Shown here in pieces: positions 20,596 through 32,100 of a DNA stretch of 64,000 nucleotides. The stretch's first letter is position 1, and the number at the start of each line of letters is the position of its first letter. The DNA is from Cyathus striatus (taxonomy: Eukaryota > Basidiomycota > Agaricomycetes > Agaricales > Nidulariaceae), in contig JAOVFP010000012.1 of NCBI GenBank assembly GCA_025738555.1, positions 3,038,001 to 3,102,000 of the forward strand, read 5' to 3'. Below the pieces are notes generated by a model. The model made no database searches. It saw only the letters and a program-made list of their open reading frames with translations, and was not told where the DNA came from. Position numbers and translations under genes: made by a program.

Positions 20596-21715
20596 CTATA
20601 AAGAAGAGAGCATTGTGAGTAGGAAAGTCCTTGCAGGGGGTAGAGCACCTTGCGAGGATGAATTTAAGCTCACCACACAGGATAATTGTAGTACACCGGT
20701 ATCTGTACATGACGACGAATCAGACATATGTGACCTGTATGTGGTGGGAGGTGAGAATAGCGTGAAGAGGAGAAAGGACAATGACCAACCATTTGTCCAT
20801 CATATTGCATTCCAAGGGCCACAAGGGGAAGTCATCAGAGCATGGGGGACATTTGATGATGGCGCGCTGGTAGGAGCAATGTGCAGTAGGGTATATGAGA
20901 AGGTTAAACACTGGATGGGGTTATTAGCACCATCTTCTCGCCGACTGTGCATGGCAAATGGAGCTATTGTAAAAGCACTCGGGAAATGGGAAGGGATAAT
21001 GGAGATTGATGGGATTAAAGCAGAGGGCATGGTGGAAGTATTCGACAGCGGTGGGAGTTGGGAAGTCCTATTCGGAAAGCTGTTAATGAAGAACTTTGGT
21101 GCTGTGCATGATTACCAGGTGGATGAAGTAACCATAGGTGGAAAGGAGGACCGAATCACATTGAAAAATCAGCACAGCATAAAGATGACAAACACACAGA
21201 AAGCAAGGCTGGTATTCAACATAGGAGAAGCAGCAGTAACAGCGACAAGGCCAGAAATGAATGGAGTAACAGAACGGCGAGAAGAGGATGAGAAGGCAGG
21301 AAAACAAAAGAGGACAGTCACCATAGAAGAGGAAGTAGACGAGGATACACCCGAATTTGCAAAGCAGGAGCAGGAGATAGCAGAACAGAGATGGCAGGAG
21401 GAGCAGCAGAAGCTGGAGAGGGAAGAACAACAAAAACGAAGATGTGAAATGTGGAAAAATTGGAAAGGGAAGGCGCAGCGAAGGTGTAGGAGATGGAGGA
21501 CACGCAATGAACCAATTGGGAAAAGGCCAAAGAACTGCAAAGGAGATGTGAAGCTGGAAGATACAGGCGACGAGGTAACAACACCAATATGTGTTGTGAC
21601 AGAGGAAGATGAAAGCGACATGGAACACCAGCAATATGAAGACATAGGAATCGACAGCCTGGAAAGAGACGACAACATCTTTACAAGAGCAACAGAACCC
21701 TTCAAATGTGAGTGA
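20558..21715 (+). CDS. Protease region of the gypsy Pol polyprotein
   Basis: The frame is -1 relative to gag. It reads MNALHAAYKEESIVSRKVLA, then PFVHHIAFQGPQGEVIRAWG and FDDGALVGAMCS, where D-D-G-A stands for the retropepsin D-T/S-G-A. MANGAIVKALGKWEGIMEID and EVFDSGGSWEVLFGKLLMKNF complete the fold. The D-(D/E)-G-A form is, as I recall, usual in one group of basidiomycete gypsy elements, so it need not be inactivating. A long charged, E/K/R-rich linker follows (21290-21700). The ORF ends at TGA 21713-21715. RT continues in the same frame 12 nt later, so this is one polyprotein interrupted by a single opal codon. The protease would cut Gag and Pol. Confidence 0.8.
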   Translation, partial: WRRAASMNALHAAYKEESIVSRKVLAGGRAPCEDEFKLTTQDNCSTPVSVHDDESDICDLYVVGGENSVKRRKDNDQPFVHHIAFQGPQGEVIRAWGTFDDGALVGAMCSRVYEKVKHWMGLLAPSSRRLCMANGAIVKALGKWEGIMEIDGIKAEGMVEVFDSGGSWEVLFGKLLMKNFGAVHDYQVDEVTIGGKEDRITLKNQHSIKMTNTQKARLVFNIGEAAVTATRPEMNGVTERREEDEKAGKQKRTVTIEEEVDEDTPEFAKQEQEIAEQRWQEEQQKLEREEQQKRRCEMWKNWKGKAQRRCRRWRTRNEPIGKRPKNCKGDVKLEDTGDEVTTPICVVTEEDESDMEHQQYEDIGIDSLERDDNIFTRATEPFKCE

Positions 21716-21727
21716 GTAGAAGAAATA

Positions 21728-24700
21728 ATGAAATTAGTCAAAATAGGAGATGACCTGTCACATGAACAAAAGGAAGTTGTTCAACAGTTCCTCCGTGATC
21801 ATGCTGATGTATTTGCATTATCAGTCAGCGAAGTACAACAGGTTAAAGGAGCAGTACATTCACTAAACATACCACCAGACACGAAATTCAAGCTGAAAGT
21901 TCATCAGAAGCCCCTCAATCCACCACAAAGGAAGTACCTACACGAACGAATTGATGAGATGCTGGCTGCAGGGATCATAGAGAACTGTAAACCAGACGAT
22001 GTTAAGTGTATCTCACCAATAACACTAGCGCAAAAGACTCACCAAGGGAAAGGGCTGTCCTTGGAAGAACTACAACAACGTGTTAATGAAGAATGTATAG
22101 CACATGGCTTTGAGCCCCAATTTACAATACCACCACGAATGGAGCCAATACCACCTAACAATGAGAAGGAGGAAGCTACCAAGTGGAGGGTCTGTCAGAA
22201 CTTTGGTGAAGTCAACAAAGTGACGCAGATTGCACCTATGCCACAAGGAGATATAAGAGCTAAGCAACAACGCTTATCAGGTCATCGCTGGATCTCATGC
22301 TTTGACTTTGCAGCAGGATTCTATGCAGTTGAAGTAGAACCCAAATCACGACCGTACACAGCATTCTATGTGGAGGGACGAGGTTATTTTTGGTACAAGC
22401 GTATGCCATTTGGTCTCACAGGGGCACCATCCACCTTTGCAAACATGACTGCAGAACATTTGCATGACTTCCTAGCAGATGCAACTATGGAGCTTTTTGT
22501 GGATGATGGGGGAACAGCAGCAGACACCTTTGAAGACATGATGGATAAACTGACAAGAATCTTTACCCGCATTCGTGAACGAGGATTATCATTGTCTGCA
22601 AGTAAGTCTGAGTTCTTCAAGACTGAGACAGTCTTTGCTGGTGCAACTATAGGAACAAAGGGCGTACAGCCAGACTTAACCAAACTATCAGCAATTGTAA
22701 ACTGGCCAACACCAGAAGATGCGCTGAACCTATCAGCATTTGTGGGACTCACTAGCTGGTTCAGAGACCTTATCAAGGGCTATGCCAAGATAGAACAACC
22801 ATTACGAGATCTGCTGCATGCAGTGGATATACCAGACAAATGCTCAAAAACGGTGTATCGCAGGATAATGAAAGGATACCAACTACAAGAGCACTGGAAG
22901 GAGGAACATACACGGGCATTCATACAAATCAAGGCAGCAATGACATCAGAACCAGCATTGCAAGGACCTAAATGGGATGGCACACCATTCATAGTAGTCA
23001 GTGATGGGAGTAAAGACACATTTGGAGCAGTCTTGATGCAACGATCAGACACAATACTGCCAAGTGGGAAGAAGACCTCAAAGTTACATCCTATTGCATT
23101 TGCATCCAAGCACACATCACCAGCAGAAGAGAAGTATAAGCCATTTCTACTTGAGTTTGCTGCACTGAAATTTGCCCTAGACAAATTTTCGGATACAATT
23201 TGGGGATTCCCCGTAGAAGTGGAGACCGACTGCCAGGCACTACGTGACCATCTCATGAATGACAAGCTAAGTGCCACCCATGCACGGTGGCGGGATGGCA
23301 TACTGAGTCATCAAATTATAGATGTGCGACATGTCCCAGGAAAAATCAATGTCGTCGCGGATGGCCTCAGCAGGGCTGCAGAAGGGAAGGACAAAGAACA
23401 TGGAGACGGAAGCGAATGGACAGTGTCCGAGGATTGGGAAACAGCAACAGGACTTACACATGACATCTTCCACGTCACCAGCATAGAGGGCACCAGTGAA
23501 CTACAAGAACGCTTCAAGGATGAACCAGTTTTCCGAGAAGTTATAGAGGCATTGCTAGTACTGGACCAAGACAAGAGTATCAAGGAACGTAAGAGAGCTC
23601 GACACAGGGCATCAGAATATATGATTGAGCACGGCAAACTGTGGAGGATAAAAGGGGGACATGGCATACGAGGACGAAGCAGGGTGGAATGCATCACAAG
23701 GGCAGAAGCAGCAGATCTGGCTCGAGTGGAACACCACACGAATGGGCACTGGCAACGGGACGCCATCAAGAAGGCACTGATGGACAAGATATGGAGCCCT
23801 GGTTTGGACCACTCCATCATACAAGGCATTACCGATTGTGCGCACTGCAAGAACTTCGGAGGCACACACCTGCATGCACTGTTGGACCCAATCACGAGGC
23901 GACATCCATTCGAGCTGCTGGTAGGCGACTACCTGTCAATGCCAACAGGGAAAGGGGGATATCACACAGTGGGCGTATACCTGGACACATACTCTCAGCA
24001 CGTATGGGCCTTCAAGTACAAAACAGCTGGAACAGCAAAGACAACAACGGATGCTCTATCCCGTATATTCCAGGACTTCGCACCACCAGAAACGTTCATG
24101 ACGGACGGCGGATCACACTTTAAAAACAAAGACGTCCGCGCATTGTGTCAAAAGTGGGGAACGAAAACACAGATTGTCGCCGCATATGCACCGTGGGTTA
24201 ACGGATTGGTGGAAGGTACGAACAAAATCCTTCTACATGTTTTGAAACGGCTGTGTGCTCCTGGTTTAGGTGAAGATGAGTACGATGCAATGAACATTGA
24301 GGACCTACTCCGGAAATGGACAGACCACTTGGACGAAGCCATCCGCATATTAAACTGGCGCCTGCTGCCCGCACTAAAATTCTCGCCAAAGGAGCTGCTG
24401 CTAGGATTGGTTGTCAACACGAAACCAACCCCAGTGGAAGACGCAGGTGTACCACTTAACGAAGATGATGTCGAAACCCAGATGGCATATGTGGCGCAAC
24501 AACGCCTTGATGGCTACGCAACAGCAGTACACCATGCGATAAAACGGAAAAGGACATTCAACAAAAAGGTGTTGGCTAGAAAACCAGGTGAAGTCATATT
24601 CCCCATAGGTGCATTAGTCCAAATCTATCGAAGTGATTTAGATTACACTTTTAAAACGGAGCGGAAACTCATACCAAAATGGTCAGCACCAATACGAGTA

Positions 24701-24988
24701 TCCGCACGGGTCCTCAACTCGTACACACTAGAAAACCAACACGGCACGCCAATACAAGGGACATACCATGCACGTCGATTGCGACGATTCATGCCAAGAC
24801 CGGGCACATTGCTGGCAAAAGAACAACAGGATGTCGAGCAAAGGATAAAAGGGACACTGGAAAGAAGTGACCTGGGCACTGCCAGTGCTGGAGAAATAGA
24901 AGCCAGAACGCGTGATTCAGACAATGGCCATGGAGAGGTTGCACACACTCAGCAGACAAAGAAGGATGTCATACAGGAAGAACCATAA
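21728..24988 (+). CDS. Pol of the young gypsy element: RT, RNase H, integrase
   Basis: 1,086 aa without a stop. The frame is continuous with the protease ORF after its TGA, so the ATG at 21728 may not be the real start. RT: KWRVCQNFGEVNKVTQIAPM, RWISCFDFAAGFYAVEVEP (motif A), RMPFGLTGAPSTFANM (motif B, about residue 225) and ELFVDDGGTAADTFEDMM (catalytic F-V-D-D, about 257). RNase H: FIVVSDGSKDTFGAVLMQR (about 421) and EVETDCQALRDHL (about 498). Integrase: an HH-CC zinc finger (HHTNGH...CAHC, about 667-706), then the DDE core with GDYLSMP (about 732), FMTDGGSHFKN (about 790) and NGLVEGTNKI (about 826). The C-terminal part is SH3-like and basic (YRSDLDYTFKTERKLIPKW). All catalytic acids are present. 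It makes and inserts the DNA copy. Confidence 0.93.
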   Translation: MKLVKIGDDLSHEQKEVVQQFLRDHADVFALSVSEVQQVKGAVHSLNIPPDTKFKLKVHQKPLNPPQRKYLHERIDEMLAAGIIENCKPDDVKCISPITLAQKTHQGKGLSLEELQQRVNEECIAHGFEPQFTIPPRMEPIPPNNEKEEATKWRVCQNFGEVNKVTQIAPMPQGDIRAKQQRLSGHRWISCFDFAAGFYAVEVEPKSRPYTAFYVEGRGYFWYKRMPFGLTGAPSTFANMTAEHLHDFLADATMELFVDDGGTAADTFEDMMDKLTRIFTRIRERGLSLSASKSEFFKTETVFAGATIGTKGVQPDLTKLSAIVNWPTPEDALNLSAFVGLTSWFRDLIKGYAKIEQPLRDLLHAVDIPDKCSKTVYRRIMKGYQLQEHWKEEHTRAFIQIKAAMTSEPALQGPKWDGTPFIVVSDGSKDTFGAVLMQRSDTILPSGKKTSKLHPIAFASKHTSPAEEKYKPFLLEFAALKFALDKFSDTIWGFPVEVETDCQALRDHLMNDKLSATHARWRDGILSHQIIDVRHVPGKINVVADGLSRAAEGKDKEHGDGSEWTVSEDWETATGLTHDIFHVTSIEGTSELQERFKDEPVFREVIEALLVLDQDKSIKERKRARHRASEYMIEHGKLWRIKGGHGIRGRSRVECITRAEAADLARVEHHTNGHWQRDAIKKALMDKIWSPGLDHSIIQGITDCAHCKNFGGTHLHALLDPITRRHPFELLVGDYLSMPTGKGGYHTVGVYLDTYSQHVWAFKYKTAGTAKTTTDALSRIFQDFAPPETFMTDGGSHFKNKDVRALCQKWGTKTQIVAAYAPWVNGLVEGTNKILLHVLKRLCAPGLGEDEYDAMNIEDLLRKWTDHLDEAIRILNWRLLPALKFSPKELLLGLVVNTKPTPVEDAGVPLNEDDVETQMAYVAQQRLDGYATAVHHAIKRKRTFNKKVLARKPGEVIFPIGALVQIYRSDLDYTFKTERKLIPKWSAPIRVSARVLNSYTLENQHGTPIQGTYHARRLRRFMPRPGTLLAKEQQDVEQRIKGTLERSDLGTASAGEIEARTRDSDNGHGEVAHTQQTKKDVIQEEP

Positions 24989-25026
24989 ACGGGATATATT
25001 ACGCAGGGCGACGAGGACGCCGCCAT

Positions 25027-25039
25027 AAAGAGAAGGGGG
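25027..25039 (+). promoter_or_regulatory. Polypurine tract
   Basis: AAAGAGAAGGGGG lies 4 bases before the 3' LTR, where plus-strand DNA synthesis is primed. Confidence 0.75.
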
Positions 25040-25043
25040 CACA

Positions 25044-25216
25044 TGGAATGTCGCGGAGCGACATCCAGCAGGAATGACACTATTTGCACATGAGTGGCAA
25101 GAGCTTCGGTATATTAAGTAATCACAGTACTATACGAGGTAGAACGAGACCGGGGAGAGGGAACAATAACATTGGGACGCGTTCATTCTCGTATTAAGAC
25201 AGGCCACGTTGTTCCA
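25044..25216 (+). repeat. 3' LTR of the young gypsy element
   Basis: It is 173 bp and, by eye, identical to the 5' LTR over the full length. It is followed by ATGGT, matching the left flank. Confidence 0.95.
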
Positions 25217-25869
25217 ATGGTATGTAACAGGCACTGAGTTGAGTAGAAATGTGGGATTAATTCATAAGATCCAGAAACAATATTTATGGTCGTAAGTGTA
25301 AGCGATACATAAAATACTGCTAGAGTCGCCGTCAGGCCTTCACCTAATTATGGCCTAGATTGTCTTCAAATATATCCTATTAGTATTCTTTGTAGAAACT
25401 GCTCGACTGCCTCGTTACGGCATTGGTTTTCCCCTTCTCTGGATATACATATCTATCAAATTCTCATGAATTCACTAAAGTAGATATGTGGTTGTTGACC
25501 TCAGTTAGGTCGACTTCAGCGTCACTCGAAGCCTATTAGCTATACTATAGTAGAAGCTTGATTGACTCCTGTTTGCAAATACTTTGACGTCCCCAAAATT
25601 CTGACTAGAAAAAATGAGTCACTGGGGGACTCAAGCCTTCAACGTTTCAACGTTCAGATCTCGGATTTCATGCTGCAAGCTGTTGCTTGGGGCGGAGATT
25701 TAAAAATGCATAGCCAAACAGTTTGTTTACCAGTTGTTTGCTTCGGCGTCAAGTTTCAACCATTTCAATTTTCAACACCGGGCCAGTGATTTATATCATT
25801 CGCATTCTAATCTGAAATCTATTCAACTCCAACATTGTGTTTGCCATATCTTCCTCCATTGCAAAAAAT
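25217..25869. other. Single-copy stretch between the gypsy element and kinesin copy B
   Basis: No gene is supported. Homology with the region upstream of kinesin copy D begins at about 25893 ('tcaagattctc', 'ctggtgtgtaccgtgtttg'). Confidence 0.4.
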
Positions 25870-26055
25870 GTCACCTGAGGTTGTACTTCCGAGAATCAAG
25901 CTCAAGATTCTCGCTGCTGGTGTGTACCGTGTTTGTCGTATGTCGTTCGAACATCTAACGAACAAGCTTCTACAGTTCACACAGACAACAGCCCGCATTC
26001 TCTCTTACCAAGACACCATAACCAACCTAACAAGCTAACGTAGAAATCCTTAACG

Positions 26056-29000
26056 ATGCCAACGACCCCAAGTACTCCACTAAACACCAAAACCCCCCAA
26101 AGCCTCCGGACACTAGGCTCATCCTTCATCGATTCATCATTCCCAAACGTCCCGGCTCCATCTCAAGCATCTCCAGTGCCAGTGACCTCTCCAACCGCCC
26201 CCCCTTGCACCGGTAGCGCGAGCAACCTCCTCAGCACCACGCACAAGAAATACAAAGCCCTCTATCCGCCGAATCATGCGAGACCGTCAAACACAATCTC
26301 TCCACGTCGAAAAGCTTCCTGTATCGGGTACGCCAACGAAGGGAAGGAGCACGGGTTGACATAGGACGCCTGTGTCCCCGAGGAAAGGGGACGGAGAGTC
26401 CGAGCCTGTTGCCTGCGACTAGCGAGATGGACATGAGTAATGTCGATCCGGAGCAGGTGCTGGTGGATTACCAGACTGTTGAGCCTGGGGATATGTCGTT
26501 TGATGCTGAGGATATGGTTTCCGTTCGGTGCGTTTTCCCCCCTCCCTTACTTCCCTTGCTAACGACTAATGATAGGATGATAGTATGCGACTATGAAACA
26601 ACCCTAGCGCATGATCCCCTAGTACGAATGAAATCTCCCTCTTGCCTGCGTACCAAACCTACCACCCCAGCGCCAACATTCACTTTCGACTCTATCCTCA
26701 CCGGGTCGGAGAATAAGCCCATATACATCACCACCGTGCGTAAACACGTACGCGCCGCAATGGAGGGGTACAACGCAATTGTCTTCGCATACGAACAGAC
26801 CGCCTCAGGAAAGACCTACACGCTTACAGGAGACGAAACCGACCCGGGTATCGTTCCCCGCTACATGAGACATCTTCGCATACATCCGCAACATGCCAGA
26901 GCGGGAATACCTTCTCCGTTGCTCGTACTTGGAAACCTACGACGAAACGATCATCGATCTCCTCGCTACTCCCTCGTTAGCCTCAGCGAGCCCGGTACAG
27001 ATTCAAGGGACAGGGACCGATGTTACCCTCGTTCCACCTCGCGAGGAGGTTGTTACGAGTCTGGCTGGTGAGCATGGTGTTTTGAAGAGGGGCGAAGGGA
27101 ATAGGAGGACTGCGAGCACCGATTGGAACGAGAGGGGTGGTCGGAGTCATGGTGTTTTTTGGGTTGATATTGAGAGTCGGGAGAGGGAGAGGGGGAGGGG
27201 GAGAGGCCTGTTACGCCTGTGCCGCCGAGTGGGAGGCATACGCCTGGGTTGGGTGGGAGGCAGACTCCTGGGCTTGGTGGGGCTAGGTTGCAGGCTAGAG
27301 GTAGGAGGAGTGTGAGGACGTCCGTTTTGGTTTGTCTTTCTGCTTTATGGTGTGGGTAGATGCTAACGAGGTGGTTGGTTGTTAGAGTCTGATTGATCTT
27401 GCTGGGTCAGAGAAGGCTACGTCCGACAAGGGACGGACGACGGAGGGGAAGTATATTAGTACTAGGTTCGTTGTTGGTTTTGTGGTTGGTTGTAGGATGC
27501 TGACGGTGTGTAGTTTGTTGACGCTAGGAATTGTTATTGTGACTTTGACGGAGAATTCTGCTCATGGGATAAGGGGAAGACGTATGTTCTGCCTTGCTAA
27601 TTGTCGGTGTGCTTGTTGAGGATTGAATACAGGGATCATGTACCATATCGCAACTCGAAGGTTACGCGTATTCTGCAACTTTCCTTGTCTGGTAATGCAC
27701 GTATAAGTGTCATCTGTACAGTCAACCCCGACCCCTCTGCTGTCACCGAGAGCACGAGCACGCTGTTGTTCGCTAGGAGGGTCAAGGGCGTTCATGTATG
27801 TATTCCCTATCTTCGTTTGTTGGGGACCAGTCTCTAACGTTGTTCCATAGCTCAACGCACTGAAGAGATCGTCAATACAGATGCGCTCATTGAGCGGTAT
27901 AGGAAGGAGATAGAGGATCTCAAGGGTAGGCTTGCGGAGCGTGAAGCTGATGCTCCTGTTCGCCATCGTCGGTTGTTGGCTCGTGAGGTACGTTCTTTTC
28001 TCTTTCCATATTACCGCCTGCGCTGACGGAGACATTGAAGCAAATAGATGAAACGGGGGCGATGGGCGATTTGAATGGGCGCATTAAGCAGCTCGCGAAG
28101 CTCATCTTGACGAGCCAGACGGTGAATGATGCGAAGAGTGATGATTTGAGGCCGGTTAGACCTACTAAGGTCGACTTTGATATGTCCTCGTATCAGGTTT
28201 GTCTTTCCCTTGGTCGTGTTGTGCATTTGCTTATGATAATGATAGCTCCAATAAGAGCTACTTGCTGCCCGCATGCAAACGGAGTCTCAAGCCAACCAGC
28301 TTCTGTCGCTTGAAGCTGCGCTGATTGCTCGTCCGCCTCTTCCTTCTACTGCCTCTGAGAGCGAGAAGGGTAAGCTTATCGCTGAGCAGGGCAAGACGAT
28401 CCGGGAGCTTGAGATTGTCGTTAGGGGGTATGAGGAGAACTTGGGCGAGCCGCTGCGGAAGGTCAAGGAGGATGTTGAGCGGGAGTGGAAGGAGAAGTTC
28501 GATGAGGAGGTTAGGAAGAGGGAGAAGGGGCGGTGGGCGGAGGAGGTTGTTAAGCAGTTGGAGAAGGAGAAGAGGGTTTGTCATTTGCTTCTCGGTGTTG
28601 AGCATTGCTGATTGGATTGGACGTAGGCGAGGAAGCAGCTCGAGGAAGAGCGTCGTGGGCTCGCTGCCTTTATTAGCAAGTTTGATGCACTGGGACTGGG
28701 ACTTGATGCTGCGCCCGTATCCAAGCTTCAGCCACCGAAGCCAATCCCTGGAGGAGCGGCTATTGCTTTCTATGAGAGACAACAAACGAGACAGCGTCTC
28801 TCGTTATCCTCGACGTCTATTTTTGGGTCCACCACAGCGAGCACGAGCAAAGTGCTGGAAGAGGAAGAACACGATATCACTCTTGCTTCCTCTCCCGTGC
28901 CTCCGATTACTTCTGTACCGATGCAAAGCTCCCCCGTACGGCTCGAGCTTTCGTCGTTTCCTGCTCAGCCTGGTCTGCTGGACCATGAGCCGGAATGGCT

Positions 29001-29166
29001 TGGTGGAGAGGCGAGCTTTGGCTCTATCTTAGAGGTGGAGAATGCTATTTTGCCCCCACCGCCTATGTTGGGAGTTAAGAAGTTGGATATTGGGCCTGCG
29101 ACTCCGCAGAGCCCAGTGAGGGAGGTGTTGGATGATAAGGAGAATATTGCTCCTGCTGCATGGTGA
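26056..29166 (+). pseudogene. Kinesin-7-like motor protein pseudogene, copy B
   Basis: This is the best preserved copy. N-terminus: MPTTPSTPLNTKTPQSLRTLG, then EMDMSNVDPEQVLVDYQTVE (near 26430). Motor: P-loop region YEQTASGKTYTLTG (near 26790), with Glu where the family has Gly-Gln, then GIVPRYM. A 2-bp loss near 26870 shifts the frame before the next conserved block (MPEREYLLRCSYLETYDETI, from 26893). Switch II reads SLIDLAGSEKAT (near 27387), followed by YRNSKVTRILQLSLSGNARI (27650) and STSTLLFARRVKG. The coil has GKTIRELEIVVRGYEENLGE and KVKEDVEREWKEKFDEEVRK. The tail has SPVREVLDDKENIAPAAW to 29166. Short introns of the parent are visible (for example near 27468-27500). With the motor frame lost it cannot make a working kinesin. 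Confidence 0.87.
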
Positions 29167-29169
29167 TGA

Positions 29170-32100
29170 AGCACTGGGTGGGAATTTGGATACGTATTAT
29201 TAGGGAACTGGACGTCCATCTCAAGTTTTGCTTTTTGTTGCTTTTTGATTTGCTGTCGGTTCTTTGTTCGGAATGCTTTGTATTTTTATTCATGTGGATC
29301 TGGGAAATCTACTTTCTATTGAGGATATATGTTACGGTTACAGTGGTTATTGGTATTGTTCACTAGGGAAAGTTGAAGGAAAGTATATTTAATTTGTACG
29401 CAGTAGTTGATATTTACGACCTCATGTATAAGCATTAATGCATCACTACTCTCTGTCCCAGCATATTAAGTTTCAAGAGTCGCCAGGTAGGAGTTGTAGC
29501 TATCATCTTGATCAATTGCTGTCAGCGACTACCTGAGGATGCGAATTCCACCTCGCAGTTCTGCAGCGCTCAAGTCACTCGTTTCGCTCGTTATCTCTAC
29601 TCTGTTCCAAGTTATGCTCACTGGAAATCCCTCCAGAACTTCGTCTCAAAGATCTTTCTTTTATTGCGACGTCAAAACCGAATCTGATATACGTTGTTTT
29701 CTACCTTACATCATTATTACATCATTACTGTCGGACGGACCTGCCAAGCACTACAATCCCGACTACTTTCGTTACAATCCCTATTCGTAGTTCGTCTACT
29801 CCCTCCTCCCTTTTCCAAACACCACGTACTCTAGAAAGACTCGTGAAACTTCCTCGCGGAAGGGGATTAGGGTATCATTCCCTGTCACATGGATTTATAC
29901 GAGATTCGCAGAGGCATCCCCTTCATTGATCAGCACGAGCGCCATGGTGACGCTATATGCGTCTAAGGTAGGGGAGATTGTAGCGGGATGATGGCAGTTA
30001 GTGCATGATGACTGGTCTGTCTGGTAACGAGACTAATATGCACGTCATTCGTGAAATCCTGCAAGACTGCGTTTCGTACCGCCAATACATCAACAAGACA
30101 ACAATGTAGGTAATACATCATCCGGGTTTGGTTCCCCAGCGCTAGCCCCATAGCAATCAGTGGATGCGAACCCTGTCCACTTCGTGGTCATTGTAGCGTT
30201 GGAGTGTTCAATGAGGATTTGAGACGGCATTAACAAAGGTCTGGACTGTAGAACGCTCTACGTGGAAACGGAGACTATAGGTGTCAGAAGCGGGATACCG
30301 GGTACGAATGTGGTGAACATAGCTTGTTGCTCCGCTCCGTACGAGTTCTTCATGGTGGGGGTCGCAAGGTGGTTGACGATGATGTTAGCTACGACGAACG
30401 GTTGATGATAGTGAAGAGCTCTAGTTGAATATCTGTGGGCATGCCGATAATGCCGCCACCATAGGCTATGCGCAGAAAGAATTTGAAAAATATGATACAA
30501 GCCCTCTCTGACGTCCAAGGTCGAGCTCAGGACGACTCTACATCATCTTGTTCTACAAGAGATCTGACACTTTTATCACACGCAAGGATACATCCCTCGT
30601 CATGAGTCTGTCCTCCGGTACAGGGGTTGGCGGGTGGGGGGACATCGAGGTCGCAAAATAGTTACGTTGACGTGGGCTACGAGTGGTTGTTAGCGAGGTT
30701 GAATACGTGTAGGCGCAACGTCAACGCTGTCACCATGAGCTAAGTGCAGAAAGAATCGTACAAGCGCACGTCTGTCGTCCAAGACGTCTTCTTCGACTCT
30801 CGAGTCTCAATTGCCATTGCCTTCACTCCAACTGCAACAAGAGATCCGCCACCGCCACACGCACGCATAACTATATCCTCATCAAAATGAGTCTGTCTCA
30901 AGAAGTCCTGCGTCCAATCAGAAAGTTTCGTCGAGGCACCTGGAACAGAGATCACGTCGAAGAGGTGATTGGAGAAGTTCAAAGTAACGAAACAGTCATT
31001 ACGAGATACTATGTGTGTCGGACGAACATAGTGCATGCTTCAGCATCGACGATGGGGTGGTATGTAGAGTCCATGCTGGGCGGTTATAATATTCTGCGTA
31101 GCAGGTTCGGAAGAGGGGTTGTAATGCGCAAGGTAGAGCTAGAGATGGTGCAGCTTGAGATGCAAGCGAGTGTGTACTATGTGGTGAGTGTAAGCATAAG
31201 TAGGGCGTACAGAAAAAGAGGCGAAGGAAACATACCTGTTGCGTTCAAGGTAACGTAATCCCAGCACACCCAGCGGAGTGAGTTTTACAATCGCCGATGT
31301 GAATGCGTAAGAACGTTATCCTGTGATAAGACGAAGAGTTAGTGAGCACAGCGTTTATACATAGTGAGACAGTGAAAGTGAAAATGGAAAGATGTTCAAT
31401 GACTATATATCAACAGTGAAGAAGAAACGAAAGCAGAGAGGAGAAAGCACCTACTTTAGTTGTACCTGATAGCACCTTCTCCTCCTTCTCTACTCCCTCA
31501 CAAACATGGATACTGCAACCTCGTTGTCCGTAACTTGCGAAGAGGACTGAACGACGTGCACGTGTGTGAGCACCTCGACTCAACTCAACTCGATTCCACG
31601 TCCTCTTAGGCCACTCGAACAGTAGGGCCTACGTCACATCCTCACGCATGTGTTCAAGTACAATGCACTTTGCGCGCCAGAGGTAAAGTCTACTCATACG
31701 GTGCTTTCAAGATCCGAGTAGCATCATCGTGGAGCGTTGCGGATGTACGAGCAGTATGGGTGTTCTCTGTGGGAGGAGTCAGGACAGAGCTGCCCGTGCA
31801 CATCGACAACGATGTGTTTCTTCACTATGATCCTACTCGCAATACCAACCACGGTCCGTTCAGTCCTCTTCGTGGTCAGTGCAGCGTTGGAGTGATGAGC
31901 GGGGACAGCATTGGCATAGGTCTGGACCGCAGAACGCTCTACTACGTGAAATCGTAAGGTATGAACGGAGGAGGTACGGGGGTTGGGGTTGGAGGGGGAC
32001 CCAGGACACAAGTGTGGCGGAAAGGGAGACGATATAGGAGTCGGAAGGGATACTGGGTGCGAGTGCAATGAAAATAGCCTGCTGCTCCGTATAAACCCTT

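Larger units (their letters stand above)
18637..25216 (+). mobile_element. Young Ty3/gypsy LTR retrotransposon, 6.58 kb
   Basis: Two 173-bp LTRs bound the element (18637-18809 and 25044-25216). They begin TGGAATG, end GTTCCA and look identical base for base. Target duplication: ATGG flanks TG...CA ends, or ATGGT if the shared T is counted as target. A putative primer-binding site follows the left LTR by 3 nt, and a purine tract precedes the right LTR. Inside are Gag, a retropepsin-like protease, RT, RNase H and integrase in Ty3/gypsy order. Frame use is gag in one frame, then protease and pol in the -1 frame. Two in-frame TGA codons (20352-20354, 21713-21715) and the lack of an ATG at the start of the gag frame are the only visible defects. 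Identical LTRs mean a very recent insertion. Confidence 0.95.
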
